DNA of 64,000 bases from Bicyclus anynana (lineage: Eukaryota > Arthropoda > Insecta > Lepidoptera > Nymphalidae): contig NC_069105.1 in the NCBI RefSeq assembly GCF_947172395.1, positions 1,240,001 through 1,304,000 on the forward strand, given 5' to 3'. The notes beneath the pieces are model-generated. The model worked only from the letters and a program-made list of their open reading frames with translations. It had not been told where the DNA came from and made no database searches. Shown piece by piece: positions 38,456 through 53,400 of the stretch (position 1 is the stretch's first letter; each line of letters begins with the position of its first letter). The position numbers and the translations under genes were made by a program.

Positions 38456-41400
38456 GTAAATAATTTATTTTAAACGCGAAAACTATAAATTAAACTCAAT
38501 ATTTTCTTAAAAAGTTACTACGTGTTAATGTGAAATTGTAATGTGGATATTTTTTAACTTTACTAATTAAATACTTGTGTTTTCCTTGTGAAGTTAACTT
38601 ATCAGCTGTTCGAAAAAAAACACGATAACTATTCGATTTGTGTTTTACTTGTTTAAAATAATGTTTGAAACAGTAATTTGTTTATCTTGAGTGTCAAATA
38701 TGTGTACTGTTCAAAATTTCCATTACGCAATGTTAATTTCAAATATAGGAGTTCAAAGTTCATTTAACCCATCACAATTTGTTTTGGTTAGAAACTTTCG
38801 TCTGGAAGTTAGGAAAAGTGAATTATTTTTCAGTGGGGAGGCTAACAAATGCTGTGCGACGGCTGTATTCAGATGTTTATCCCAAGATAACCACCCATTA
38901 TACAATTCATCCCCGCGACAAAGATCCAAGATGGAAAGGTAACTATTGGTTAAACATTGTGATACTTATTTAAAATACTGTTATCTGGTCTATACTCTGA
39001 TAATAATTATTTTGCACGGTTGAAGATACCTACAACTTTTGTCTCATACATTTTAATCTACTTGAATCATTAAATACAAGTACGTACATAATACGTAGCT
39101 TAGGACTTATGTGGATTAAATTTTTTATATTAAGCATCTAAATATCTTTGCAAATATTTTGGTTATCAGTTGCATAGCTGTTCTGCATTGAAATTTTGCT
39201 TATTAGTATTTCATATATACTTAAGCCCTTTATTTGTGACTTATATATTTTATATTTTATGGAAACCAAAAATTATCATTATCACACTTTTACTCCTGAG
39301 TTGACTCAGGATAATTTATATTGAATGGTAATTTTATTGGGTGGTACCTAGGTTTATAAGAGACATATAGCATGTTCTATGGATCCACTGTGCGGTTGCC
39401 AGGTCCATGTCAGCAGAATCCAAAACTTGTGATCCAGGGGTTAGGTTAAAAGGGCCCCCTTACTAACAATAAAACAATGGGCAGTAGCAATGGCTTACTT
39501 TCATGACAATTTTGTAGAATACTCATACCTTTAGAAAACCATCAAATCTATATGTCTATACTAATATTATAAAGTGGTAAAGTTTGTGGTGTTGTATGGG
39601 GTAATCTCTGGATCTACTGAACTCTTTTACCACTGGAAAGACACATTTTTTGTCATAGGCTATATTTTATCCCCATATTCTTCTAGGAACAGGAACTATG
39701 TGAGTGAAACTGAGACGTTGGCGCATGTTACATAAATTCAGTGGCTTTAATTTACTGAAAGCGATCAAACTAGTAGATAGTTCTAGACTAAGTTGCGCTA
39801 GCGCTGTTATTTTACGCTACACCTTATTTAAAGCTAAACAGCTTTTGCTGATATGCCTATATTGTTGTGCTTCTTGATGGTTCATAAATCTATCCAGCGG
39901 GCTCTTAAACACATTTAGTGATTTTGCTGTTATCACATTCTCAGGCAATTTATTCCACAATTTACCTATTTTATTAGCGAGGAAGTGTTTGGGGGGCTTA
40001 AGGTGTTTAATATGATGTTATGATAATCATCAGATATAAGCATGGAGCGAGTGGCGGAGGAGACAGATATCCTCATCATAGGAGGTGGTCCGGCCGGAAT
40101 GGCTGCCGCTATCAGAGCACGGCAGATTGCAGAGGAAAAGGGGGCTGTATGTACATTTATATTTCTTAATTGGTAATGCCAGCTAAGATAAAGTAATTAT
40201 AATCCATCTATAAATTGTAATAGAATTTTAAAGTGAGCGCGCTGCGACTGCTCGTGTTTAATGTGCGTGACGTCATGATATTTTAAGGGTTGAAAGCTAA
40301 TTTGATTAGTGCCATATACATCTAAGAAAACTTAAAATATGAATATTAAATGAGAATTTTGTATGTAGTTTGCATTCTACACATCAACAAATGAGGTATT
40401 AATTAACTGTCATAGTAAACTTGGAGCTGCAGGAGGCCTATGCCGAAAGAGACATTATTTAAAAAAAAAGAAAAATTAAAACAAAATGTAATGGATATAA
40501 TATTGTAACTTCTTAACACAGAATAAAGGGCTTATTATCATTATATTATTATTATTATTATTATAATAGATTTTAGAAAGATATTTCTATCTTTTATTTC
40601 AGTTTAATTAAAAAAAAATCAGTAATCTTTAAAAAACCATGATTAGCATTAAAAATAATAATCAATACAATACCTTGATTACAGGAAGTTAGAGTGACAC
40701 TACTAGAGAAGGCAGCAGAAGCTGGTGGTCACATCCTATCCGGAGCCTGCGTCGACCCGGTAGCTCTGAATGAGCTGATACCTGACTGGAAAGACAAAGG
40801 GGCCCCCGTGAATACACCTGTGACTTCCGACAAGTTTGGACTGTTGACGAAGAGTGGGAGGATTCCCATACCCGTGTTCCCTGGTAAGAATCTAATAAAA
40901 CGTTAGCTTTTCACTGGGATCTCCTCTGTTAAGTGACTATTTTTTGACGGCCTCTATGGCGCAGTGGTATGTGCGGTGAATTTACAAAACGGAGATCCTG
41001 GGTTCGATATCCGGCTAGGCCGATTGAGGTTTTCGTAATTGGACCAGGTCTGGCTGGTGGTATGCTTCGGCCGTGGCTAGTTACCACCCTACCGACAAAG
41101 ACGTACCACCAAGCGATTTAACGTTCCGGTACGATGTCGTGTAGAAACCGAAAGGGGTATGGATTTTCAACCTCCTAACAAGTTAACCTACTTCCATCTT
41201 AGATTGCATTATCACTTACTATCAGGTGAAATTGTAGTCAAGGCCTAACTCGTGAAAAATAAAAGTGCAGTCTACATTTATGAACATGGATTTGGATATA
41301 ATCCTCAAATTTTTACAAAAGAAAGTGAACTTTTAATAGTAGAACTTTAAATTTACTTTGAAATAAATTGAGTTTTAAATCTTAATCCATGTTTATAAAT

Positions 41401-44400
41401 ATGGGGGTAAGATTACATATCAGAAAGGCACAAGTTTATTCAACCATAACTTTGACAGTTTTGGGCGATGGTGACATACCATGCCCTGGACCAGATTCGA
41501 ATATACACTCCCTGTAATGAAGACCCATGTCCATAGGGCTATCAAGGCTCATCGCACACACCGCATAAGTCTCTATAACTCTGTGATTAAGCAGATTTGA
41601 ATCTGAAAAGGCTTAGATTCATTTCCTAGAACACTAGACTGTTGTAGTAAGTTGGATTAATGATCATTGAAGATGATGATGACTTCAAAATTCTTGCAGG
41701 TTTACCAAACTACAACCATGGTAACTATGTTGTGAGACTGGGGCATTTGGTGAGATGGATGTCAGAACAGGCAGAGGCAGTAGGTGCTGAGGTAAGTCTA
41801 TGAGTTCAGTGGATTCACCGTGCAGGTGAATAGAGTAGAATCCAAATTTGGTAAGGTCCTATTAGAGCAGCTTTGGATACCCCTTATCTAACATAGAACT
41901 TGCATCACTTCTAGAGAGGTCTAGGTCTTTAAGCAAGTTATAGAGAGATTTTGCTGGTAACCCTTTCGCACCTACTTCTACAGCGTACAGACTAACTGCA
42001 TAGCCATTTTTAGTTGGTTCATTTGTTAGGTCATAATATTTATTTATTTTATACTGTGAATGTTAGTCTCCCATGTTAGTAAATGTAATAGTAGATTACG
42101 AAACTGTTGTAATAGGTACCTTACAGTTAACAATACTCATCGTTATCTGCCGGATTATCATTATGGACGTCCACTGCAGAACATAGGCCTTTTGTCGGGA
42201 CTTCCAAACATCACAATCCTGAGCTGCTTGGAATCCAGAAAACAAAATAATGGATGATTAAAAATTAAAAGTTTTGATTGTTATTAAGTTTTGTTGTTTT
42301 TATATAATTCAAGCTATCACCAGAATAATAATGTGTTAGGTACCTACCTAGGTTCGAATCCGGTCCGGGGTATGCACATCCAACTTTTCAGTTGTGTGCA
42401 TTTTAAGAAATTAAATATCACGTGTCTCAAATGGTGAAGGAAAACATCGTGAGGAAACCTGCATAACTGAGAATGTTCTTAATTCTCTGCGTGTGTGTGT
42501 GAGTCTGCCAATCCGCATTGGGGCATGCATTTGGAGATGCATGCACCAATGCGGATTTTCTTAATTCTCTACTTGTGCGAAGTCTGTCAAACTATTAGCC
42601 TAACCCCTCTCATTCTGAGAGGAGACTCGTGCTCAATAGTCAGCAAAATATTGGTTGTTAATAATGAGGGTGATGATATTGTCAGGTGTGGCCAGGTTGT
42701 GCTGGTGCAGAGCTACTCTATCGTGATGATGGCTCACTCAAGGGTGTGGCCACGGGGGATGTGGGCATATCAAAGGATGGGAGCCCCAAGGATATGTTTG
42801 AGCGAGGCATGGAGTTCCACTCCAAGGTCACCATATTTGCTGAAGGTAACAATGGGTTTAATTTTTTTTTAAAACAATGACGGCCTCCGTGGTATGCTCA
42901 GTGGCTTTACAAGATTGATGTCCTGGTTTCGATCCCTGGACGTATCTGGTTGGGTGGCAACTAGCCACGTTCAGGGAACGAACCCAGGATACCGGCATAA
43001 GACGTATCGCCAAGTGATTTAGCGTTCGGCTACGATGTCGTAAAGAGGTGTGGATTTTCGTCCTACTCCTAAAAAGTTAGCCTGCTTCCATTTTAGATTG
43101 CATTATCACTTACCATCAGGTGGGATTGTAATTAAGGGCTAACGTGTAAAGAATAGAAAAAAATATAAACATACAAATAAAAAAATTAGTTATATACAAA
43201 TAAAAAGAATCCAACGCATTATCGTCGTCATCAACCCATATTCGGCTCACTTCTGAGCTCGAGTCTCCTCTCAGAATGAGAGGGGTTAGGCCAATAGTCC
43301 ACCACGCTGGCCCAATGCGGATTGGCAGACTTCACACACGCAGAGAATTAAGATAATTCTCAGGTATGCAGGTTTCCTCTCGATGTTTTCCTTCACCGTT
43401 TGAGACACGTGATATTTAATTTCTTAAAATTCACACAACTGAAAAGTTGGAGGTGCATGCCCCGGACCGGATTCGAACCCACACCCTCCGGAATCTGAGG
43501 CAGAGGTCATATCCACTGGGCTATCACAGCTATAACGCATTATATTGTAGTCATATTTAAAATAAGATGACGTTAGAAAATAAGTTCCAAATTACAGTAT
43601 AGAGAAATGTCAGGCAAGTTATTTATTTTTCAGGATGCCACGGACATTTAACAAAGATGGTGTCCAATAAATACAACCTTAGAGAGAAGAGTGAGCCGCA
43701 GTCGTATGGGATAGGGTTGAAGGAGTTGTGGGAAGTTAAGCCAGAGGTAAGTACACAATTATTGCTAGATTAGTGTGTGTAAAAAAAGTAAAAAAAGTAT
43801 ACAGTCGAATTGAGAAACCTCCTCCCTTTTTTGAAGTCGGTTAAAAAAGAATAACTATCTCAATTTCATATAAAAGGACTAGCAGCCTGCAATTTTTGTC
43901 TGCTAGTAGCCCTGCTATAAAACAGAATCATCTCTATAATACAGGGTGTGTCGTAATTAATGAATAAATAAAAACGCACGTGAAATCCTACTTACAAGCA
44001 GCTACAGCACTGAAAAAACTGATTCAAGATAGAAAATTTTAAAAACTCTGAAAAAAAATGTGACTTGGATTTTTGGAAAACTATTCAAACTAGTTATAAA
44101 TAATCAAGTAGTGTATCTACCGTTTGCGTTTTATCCATTAATTACGGGACACCCTGTATATCTATTTAAGGATTACTTAGCGTTTTCGATAAAAGCTCCC
44201 AGACACCTAGACTTTTTCCCACGCTTGACATGTGAACAAATTCGTATGTTCAGAAATCTCAAACAAAATTTTTTAAAAATTGTTTTATTTTGGAAGTTAT
44301 TGAGCTAAATTAACTCAAAAATTATATTTCATATATTTATCGAATGCTTTCTACTCAAAATTTGCAGCAATTTTCAGGGATAGCCGGGTCAACCGAACAG

Positions 44401-47400
44401 ACTAAACAAAAAAGTATTTTTTTTGTTCTAGAATCACAAACCCGGTTTAGTAGAACACACCATAGGTTGGCCCCTAAACAAGAACACATATGGGGGGTCG
44501 TTTATTTACCATTTGAATGTGGAGGAGGGGGAATCTCCATTGGTGGCGGTAGGGTTTGTGGTGGGCTTGGACTATGTGAATCCATACATCAGCCCCTTCA
44601 GAGAGTTCCAGAGGTTTAAAACGCATCCATACGTTAAACCTATGTTTGAAGGTAAGTTTGTTTATGTATAACTAGCCAACGCCCGCGACTTCGTCCGCGT
44701 GAAACTCGATGTAAACTTTCAACTACCCCTATCCTACCCCTACCCCTACCCTACTCCTATCTACCCCTACCCTACTTTACTGGTTGATTTTTTACACCTT
44801 GTATCCGAAAAACCTAAACATCTTATGGAACCCTATTTTTTTCTAAAATAAAATGTAGCCTATGTTAATTGTGGATAATGTAGCTTTCGAATGGTGAAAG
44901 AATTTTTAAAATCGATCCAGTAGTTTTTGAGCCTATTCATTACAATCAAACAAACAAACAAACATACAAACAAAGTTTTCCTCTTTATAATATTAGTATA
45001 GACTAGCGAACGCCCGCGTGAAAGTCGAAAGACTTTACCCCTATCCTACCCTATTCTACCCTACCCTACCCTACCCCTACCCATTAAGGCTGCCCATGCG
45101 ACGGAAGCTTAAAAAATTGAGTAACTTCTCCCGTTTTCCCAACATTTCCCTTCACTGCTCTGCTCCTATTGATCGTAGCGTGATGAAAAGTATACTATAA
45201 CCTGCCCAGAAATATGAAGAATAATTGTACCAAGTTTCGTTAAAATCCGTCAAATAGTTTTTGTTTTTATAACGAACATACAGACAGACAAAATCACTAA
45301 TCACTCCTGATATTATTTTGGAAATATATTTCATGTACAGAATTGACCTCTTTACAGATTTATTATAAGTATAGACTAGTGTATCCCCTGTGGAATCACC
45401 TGCGTAGTTTCTGTTGGTATACAGGTATAAAATATAGCCTATGACACTCACAAATAACGTACCTTGTATTGGTAAAAGAATTTTCGTTTTAAAATTAGTT
45501 TTGTAGAACTATACAAATCGGTATTTTAGGGAGCTCATTACGCGACGAAAACGATTACAACAATGAAACATCGATGCTATGATAACAGTTTTTATAAACG
45601 CGTTAGATCGTTGATTCTAGTTTTTTGACAGAGGGGTCAGAACCTTATATAATTTGTCTGTGGCTATCAATAAAATATTAGGTTATTTGTGGCCACTACA
45701 AGGTCTGGTTTTTGACGGCCTCCGTGGCGCAGTGGTATGCGCGGTGGATTTACAAAACGGAGGTCCTGGGTTCGATCCCCGGCTGGGCAGATCATGATTT
45801 TCTTAATTAGTCCAGGTCTGGCTGGTGGGAGGCTCTGGCCGTGGCTAGTTACCACCCTACCGACAAAGACGTATCGCCAAGCGATTTAGCGTTCCGGTAC
45901 GATGCCGTGTAGAAACCGAAAGGGGTGTGGATTTTCATCGTCCTCCTAACAAGTTAGCCCGCTTCCATCTTAGACTGCATCATCACTTACCATCAGGTGA
46001 GATTGTAGTCAAGGGCTAACTTGTAAAGAATAAAAAAAAAATGGTTTGTGTGAAAATGGCTGACCTCTTTTACCTCTTTATAATATTAGTATCCTACTTT
46101 TTCTACTAATATTATAAACGCGAAAGTTGGTATTGATGTTTGTATGGATGTTTGTTACTCTTTAACGCCGCTACTACTGAACCGAATTAGATGAAATTAT
46201 ATATTGAGACATATAGCATGGAATAACACAGGCTACTTTTTATCTTGGAATAATCCATGGCTCCTGAGGGATTTGTAAAAACAAATTCCACGCGGATGAA
46301 GTCGCGGGCGTCCGCTAGTAGATAGTAGTAGAAGGGGTGTGGATTTTCATCCTCCTCCTAACAAGTTAGCCCGCTTCCATCTTAGACTGCATCATCACTT
46401 ACCATCAGGTGAGATTGTAGTTAAGGGCTAACTTGTAAAGAAAAAAAAAAAAAGATAATAAATAAATGAATTGTATTTGCCCATTGACATTTCAGCTTTG
46501 TAATTTCTTGTGCTATGCCTTTAATTTTGGTAATTTTTGACCATTTCAGGTGGTACCCGCATAGCATATGGGGCCAGAGCGCTGGTGGAGGGGGGTTGGC
46601 AGTGCCTGCCAGTGCCTGTATTCCCGGGGGGTTGCCTGGTGGGGGACACTGCTGGTTTCCTCAACGTGCCCCGGATCAAGGGGACGCATAATGCCATGAA
46701 GAGTGGTGAGTCACACACATAGCGTACAGGGCCAGAGCTGACTATGCACTATAATAATCACCATCATTTATCAAAAAATTAGGCATCCTAAATAAGGTTA
46801 AGCGGTATTTCTCTTCTAAACAGCTTCTTACCCTATATCAAGCACAGGTTCGAACAAGCATGGAATACTGCAGTCACCTATGGGATGAGTCTGCTAAATA
46901 TCAGCTCTCCGCATTAGACTCAGTTGATCGTCGCGCTAGACGTATCATTGGTGATGAATCTCTACAAAGTCTTCAACACCGAGGTAACGTTGCCTGTTTT
47001 TCGGTTTTTTACCGAATATATTTTGGAGAGTGGTCACGGGATCTTTTTAATCTAGTCCCTCCATCGCCATTCTACCACAGAACCGTGCTAATTGGCATCC
47101 CTTTGTTGTCGATGTCCAGTCGACTCGCACAAAACGTTTCGTATCGACGTTTCTAATAAGAACAGCGAAGATGTGGAATGTCCTTCCGGCTTCTGTGTTT
47201 CCCAACACTTATGATTTGTGCACCTTCAAGACATGAGTGAATAGGCATTTCCTAGGCAAGCGCGCTCCAACCTAGACCTCATCACTGCTTTCCACCAGGC
47301 ATGATTGTAGTCAAGCGCAAGTCTATTATCAACCCATATTCGGCTCACTGCTGAGCTCGAGTCTCCTCTCACAATGAGAGGGGTTAGGCCAATAGTCCAC

Positions 47401-50400
47401 CACGCTGGCCTAATACGGATTGGCAAAATCCACACACAAAGAATTAAGAAAATTTTCTGGTATGCAGGTTTCCTCATAATGTTTTCCCTTCACTGTTTGA
47501 GACACGTGATATTTAATTTCTTGAAATTTTTTGCATTTCAAGGAGGTGCATGCCCCGGACCGGATTCGAACCCACAACCTCCGGAATCGGAGGCAGAGGT
47601 CATATCCACTGGGCTATTACGGCACTATAATATCTCCTACATACTCTCACTATGAGATTGGCTAAAAAAATTAAAACGGTTTTGAGCTAACTAACATTAT
47701 AAACGCGAAAGTTTGTATGGATGTTTGAATGTTTGTTACTCTTTAACGCCGCTACTACTGAGGCGATTTAGCTGAAATTTGGAATGGAAATAGATTTTAC
47801 TCTGGATTAACACATAAACTACTTTTTATCCCGCAAAAATCCATGCTTTACCCGTGATTTGCGAAAACTGATTATTTTGATGATATGAATGTTTGTTACT
47901 CTTTCACGCCTCGACTACTGAACCGAATTAGCTGAAATTTGGTATTGAGATATATTATAGCATGGATTGACACATAGGCTACTTTTTATCCCGGAAAAAT
48001 CCGTGGTTCCCGAGGGATTTGTGAAAAATTAAATTCCACGCGGACGAAGTTTGGGGCGTCGTTAGTCATAAGTTTGTTCGTGTGCCAGGTATGCTGGCGG
48101 CGGAGACGGCAGTGGACATGGTGCTATCTGGGGCGGCGACACACGAGACTGGCGCTACTCCCACTGAATACGAAGAGAAACTCAAACAGTCTTACGTCTA
48201 TAAAGAGTTGAAGGTTAGTTTGGTTTTTTTTTTTAACCTACTTCAAAAAGAGAGGAGATTCTAAGTTCGACGAGGATGTTGTTTTTTTTATTATTATGTT
48301 TGGTACTTCATAACCAATTTTGAAATATTTGTTTTGTTCGAAAGAGTTTGTTCCAGATCGGTTCTGTCTTCAGTAATTTCGTGCTAAAATCAAAGTAAAT
48401 GAAATAAGTGAACCTAATCGCCCATACTGTGGCGATTAAGGTCACTATGATAGGATACACTAAAACATGAAAATTAAATATTTTTAACCGACTTCCAAAA
48501 AGGAGGAGGTTCTACGTTCGGCTGTATGTATGTTTTTTTTTTTTTTATGTATGTCCAGCGATAATTCCGTCATTTCTGGACCGATTTTGAAAATTCTTTT
48601 TTTGTTTTGAAGGGTTTGATTCCAGGGTGGTCCCATTTTTTTCATGTCAGGATCTGACGATGGCATCCTGGAGAAATCGAGGGGAACTTTCGAAAATCGC
48701 AGGGACGGCTAGTGCGTTTGTTAATGTTTCCATAAGGTATCTTAAACCACTACAATTTTATGAAGGTCTGGAGTTGGTCTGATGATGAAGCCGAAAAACA
48801 GACGATGGAACTCGTCAACGATTTACAGCAGGTACCTTTTGTTTGGGCTAGATTTATTTGTATTGATGAGAACTTTCCACCTAGATGGGTTGTGACCGTA
48901 TTGAGGGTCTGATGATGAAGACGAAGGACAGTTAAGAGAACTCTTCAACGGTTCCCAGTAACTACCTTGTGTTTGGACTTGATAAATTTGTATTGATGAG
49001 AACTTTCCACCTAGATGGGTTGTGACTGTATTAGGGGTCTGGTGACGAAGTTGAAGGAGAGTTAAGGGAACTCCTCGACGGTTCACAGTAGCTACCTTTG
49101 TTGGGACTTTATGAATTTGTATTGCTGAGAACTTTCCACCTAGATGGGTTGTGACTGAATTAAGGGTCTGGTATTGAAGACGAAGGACAATGAAGAGAAC
49201 TTCTCGAAGGTTATTAGTATCAGTTTTGGTTACACTCAGTAGGTGTGCTAACACTAAAAATTAAAAAATAAAAATTTTAATAAAAAAATTCAACCGACTT
49301 CCAACTCAAAAATTAGCCTAAACTACAAAGCAAAAAATAACATCTTACCTATGTGCTACCTTCTGATCAGTTTGAAGGCGGTGCCAATCCAGTGTCATGT
49401 TTTAATTAAAGTCGTTTCTGAAAGAACCACAGATTTTTTTTTGTAATTTAAACGGCTTAAATTAAAACATCACTGGCTTGGCACCGCCTTCAAACTGATC
49501 AGAAGGTAGCACATAGGTAAGATGTTATTTTTTGCTTTTTAGTTTAGGCTAATTTTTGAGTTGGAAGTCGGTTGAGTTTTTTTATTAAATTTTTTATTAA
49601 CAAAACAATCAACTTAATTAACAAATCTTCAACTTAATTAACAAATCAAGCTGTAACCAAAATAAGAACCTAGAATGGCAGAGTGATCTTGAGTGGAGTC
49701 ACGCACTTGTGAACGTTGTGTGTAGGTTTAAAGGCGCCTTTTTTTTCATTATTCCAGCAAGTCCGCAACTGTCGCCCGTCTTTCCACACTTCTCTTGGGC
49801 TGTACGGAGGCGTAGCTTACTCCGCGTTTTCCACACTCGTGCGCGGAAAAGAACCCTGGACCTTGAGCCACGGGGGTAAAGTATAATTTTGATTCAAGTT
49901 TCATGAGTTTGTATGGATGTTTGGATGTTTGTTACTCTTTAACGCCGCTACTACTGAACCGAATTAGCTGAAATTTGGTATTGAGATATATTATAGCATA
50001 GATTAACACATAGGCTACTTTTTATCCCGGAAAATCCATGACTCCCGAGGGATTTGTGAAAAACTATAGCGCAATTTTCCTTTAAACATGGTAAAATGTT
50101 TGTAGGTGCTGATCACTCGAAATTGAAACCATCGAAGGACTTCCAGCCCATCGAGTATCCAAAGCCCGATGGTGTTTTGACTTTCGATTTGCTCTCGTCT
50201 GTGGCTTTAACTGGTACGTACTTATAATTTGACAGTCTGTGGTACACTCAGACCAATTATAGAAGGACCTGTATCGCACTCATAGTCACGAACAAAATTG
50301 TTTGTCATTTTCTGAGGAAAACGAGCTTAGATTTGGTATATATCTTATACTAAACTAGAAGTTTTTGCCCGTTTTTTACACAATTCAACTACACAGAAAA

Positions 50401-53400
50401 GTATTTTTACGGAGCTCTTTAACCGACGAACACGATTACAACTATTTAACATTGATACTATAGAGACAGTTTTTATAATCGCATTAGATCGTTGATCATA
50501 TACTTTGACAGAAAAGTAACGTCAAGCGAGGCAGGTCCTATACAATAATTTGTCTGAGGTGGTATAGCGCGCAGTCCTTCCCACCCCGTCGCCCGCATAT
50601 CATGGGAGTGTCACAAACTTGCCAAGCTATAGCTAGATGTTTATGATATTATAGAAATTCGTCAATTCATGCATGTCTTTTTTTTCAAGTTATTGCATAG
50701 CTTTTATCGCGGACTTTGAGCGACCGAATCAAGAAATTCCGTAACGAAAATAAACCTAACACCCAAGCCGTGCATCAAATTAACACATTTCGATGGTATC
50801 ATGTTATCAACTCAACTTCACAAGCTATAGCTAGATGTTTATGATATTATAGAAATTCGTCAATTCATGCATGTCTTTTTTTTTAAGTTATTGCATAGCT
50901 TTTATCGCGGACTTTGAGCGACCGAATCAAGAAATTCCGTAACGAAAATAAACCTAACACCCAAGCCGTGCATCAGTTAACACATTTCGATGTTATCATG
51001 TTATCAACTCAACTTGACAAGAGGTGTGAAAGTAAGGGGCAAACTTATTTAACCAGAGTCCGATTCCAGCTCAACATAAAGACATTGTTGCTTTATTTAC
51101 TCTTTTATTTTTTATTATTTTCTAAAGATAAAAAATACTGCATAAATAAAATAAAAAATAATAATTATAATTGCATAACTTCTGCGTTTAGTATGTTTGT
51201 CTGTTACTTTTTCACGGCCATACCTGAACCGATTTCGATGAAATTTGGTATGTAAATTGGTCATTGGAGCAATACATGGGCTATTTTTAATCCTGGAATA
51301 ATCTAAAATTCCTGCGGGAGTTTTAAAAAGTCCTCTTATTTTTTTTCTATTTAGCACAAAACCATGTCTCCAATCGTTGGTTTTGTAAAATGCCGGAGGA
51401 GGAATCTCTTTTTTGAAGTCGGTCAATAGCATCGATCGTAGATCGTTAGATGGGCCTCAAAGCGTCGCGGAATTGTCATTGGTTTCGCACATTGAATACG
51501 TCAGCACTCGTAACACATTTCTCTTTATTCATGTTGAGCCTTGTGTTTTTACACTTCCAAAATGAATACGAAGGCATAATTAAGGGATAAAAATGAAAAA
51601 TTAACTGTAAAATGTCCACTTCCACTCACAGCATACGCTTGTTGCGTATTAAGATAAGATGTGCGTGCACGTCTTTAGGTCATCATCATCATTTTTAGGT
51701 CATTATCAACCCATATTCGGCTCACTGCTGGGCTCGAGTCTCCTCTCAGAATAAGAGGGGTTAGGCCAATAGTCCGCTGGCCCAATGCGGATTGGCAGAC
51801 TTCACACACGTACAGAATTAAGAAAATTCTCTGGCATGCAGGTTACCTCACAATGTTTTCCTTCTTCATTTGAGACACGTGATATTTAATTTCTTAAAAT
51901 GCACATAACTGAAAAGTTGGTGGTGCATGCCCCGGACCGGATTCGAACCCACACCCTCCAGAATCGGAGGCAGAGGTCATATCCACTGGGCTATCACGGC
52001 TCGTCTTTGGGTAATGACATAAAATTGTGCGTTCTTTAGTATGGAGGGGCCCATCTAACGATTTATATCGATGGTTAATAGTATGAATGTGTATAGGAAC
52101 GAACCACGAAGCGGACCAGCCGGCTCACTTGACCCTCAAAGACGACTCGGTGCCAGTCAAGAGGAACCTCGCCGTATTCGACGGACCCGAAGCGAGGTTT
52201 TGTCCAGCTGGTATGTAGTAGGATAGTTTACTCATATCAAATCTATATATATAAAAATGAATTGCTGTTCGTTAGTCTCGCTAAAACTCGAGAACGGCTT
52301 AACAGATTTATCTTATCTTGGTCTTGAAATGTTCGTGGAGGTATAGGGAAGGTTTAAAAGATGAGAAAAAATCAAATAATTTCCGGGAAAACCCTAAAAA
52401 CTGCCCTTTTCTATTTCCCATACAAACGTTTAAGAGTCAAGCGGTAGGAGTAGGGTAGGGGTAGGGTAGGGTAGGGATAGGGGAGGGGTAGAGTAGGGGT
52501 AGGGTAGGGGTTGGGTAGGGGTAGAGTAGGGGTAGGATAGGGGTAGCGTAGGGGTAGAGGTATAGAAGGGTAGAGTAGGGATAGAGAATAAGTCCACTTA
52601 TGTCAAAACGAAGCTTGACCGGGTCCGCTAGTCTATATATATAAAAGAAAGTCGGGTTTGTTACAACACTTATAACTCAAGATCTGCTGGACCGATTTTT
52701 ATGGATTTGATTCATTGGATTTGTCTCTGCCAAGAATAGCAGAATACATCTTAAAAACAATGAAAACTCGACGAATAAATAATTATGAAAGATAAATAAT
52801 TTTCCATAAATTTTACTTTGTTTATTTAGTACCTGTCAAACATTTGTTGTCAATCCTGTCAAATACTGTTTATGTAATGATTGACGTGTGTTCAGAAATA
52901 CTGACAAATGATTAACATTTACGCGTGCGTTCATAAATTTATTTTGTGTTAATTAAAGTTTCTATTTCCGAAAACAATTTCTAAGATTTATTCTATAGAT
53001 TCAGAAGTAGGGTGAGGGTAGAGTAGGGGTAGGGTAGGGTAGGGCTAGGAGTAGGGTAGTGTGTAAGTTAATGCGAACTTTGACCGGGTCCGCTAGTTAA
53101 ATATAAACAGAATTAATTTCGTGCAGTACATGGAATAAGGGTCTGAAAAATATCGATATTAATTAATAAAACTCAAGGATTTCTTATACAAAATAATTTA
53201 AACATCATGTATATTTTTAAATTTTCCAAACACCAAACACGCTGTTGTCCATGTTGTGACGTCACAATGTTAATTCATGTTCTAAACTTCAAACTAATTG
53301 GTAACTAATATTTTTGTCAATCGCTCCATATAATATTCTGAGCACTATGCCGTCATTTCTGAGCGGCACAGGTGAGTACGCGAGTGAATGGATTTTCTCA

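Noticed and set aside
38691..38973. Two open frames with their own ATGs over ETFDH exon 2
   Set aside because: They run through the exon 2 acceptor and donor; the spliced start at 38422 gives an in-phase targeting peptide.
42495..42880. A 125-residue open frame over ETFDH exon 6
   Set aside because: It is out of frame with ETFDH and its first half is SINE sequence.
45710..45790. tRNA gene
   Set aside because: A and B boxes are present, but this is the head of a SINE that recurs many times with the same body; no intact cloverleaf was found.
46860..47156. A 98-residue frame as an independent host gene
   Set aside because: The motifs MEYCSHLW and RRARRIIGD are those of a LINE reverse transcriptase end, and the frame breaks soon after.
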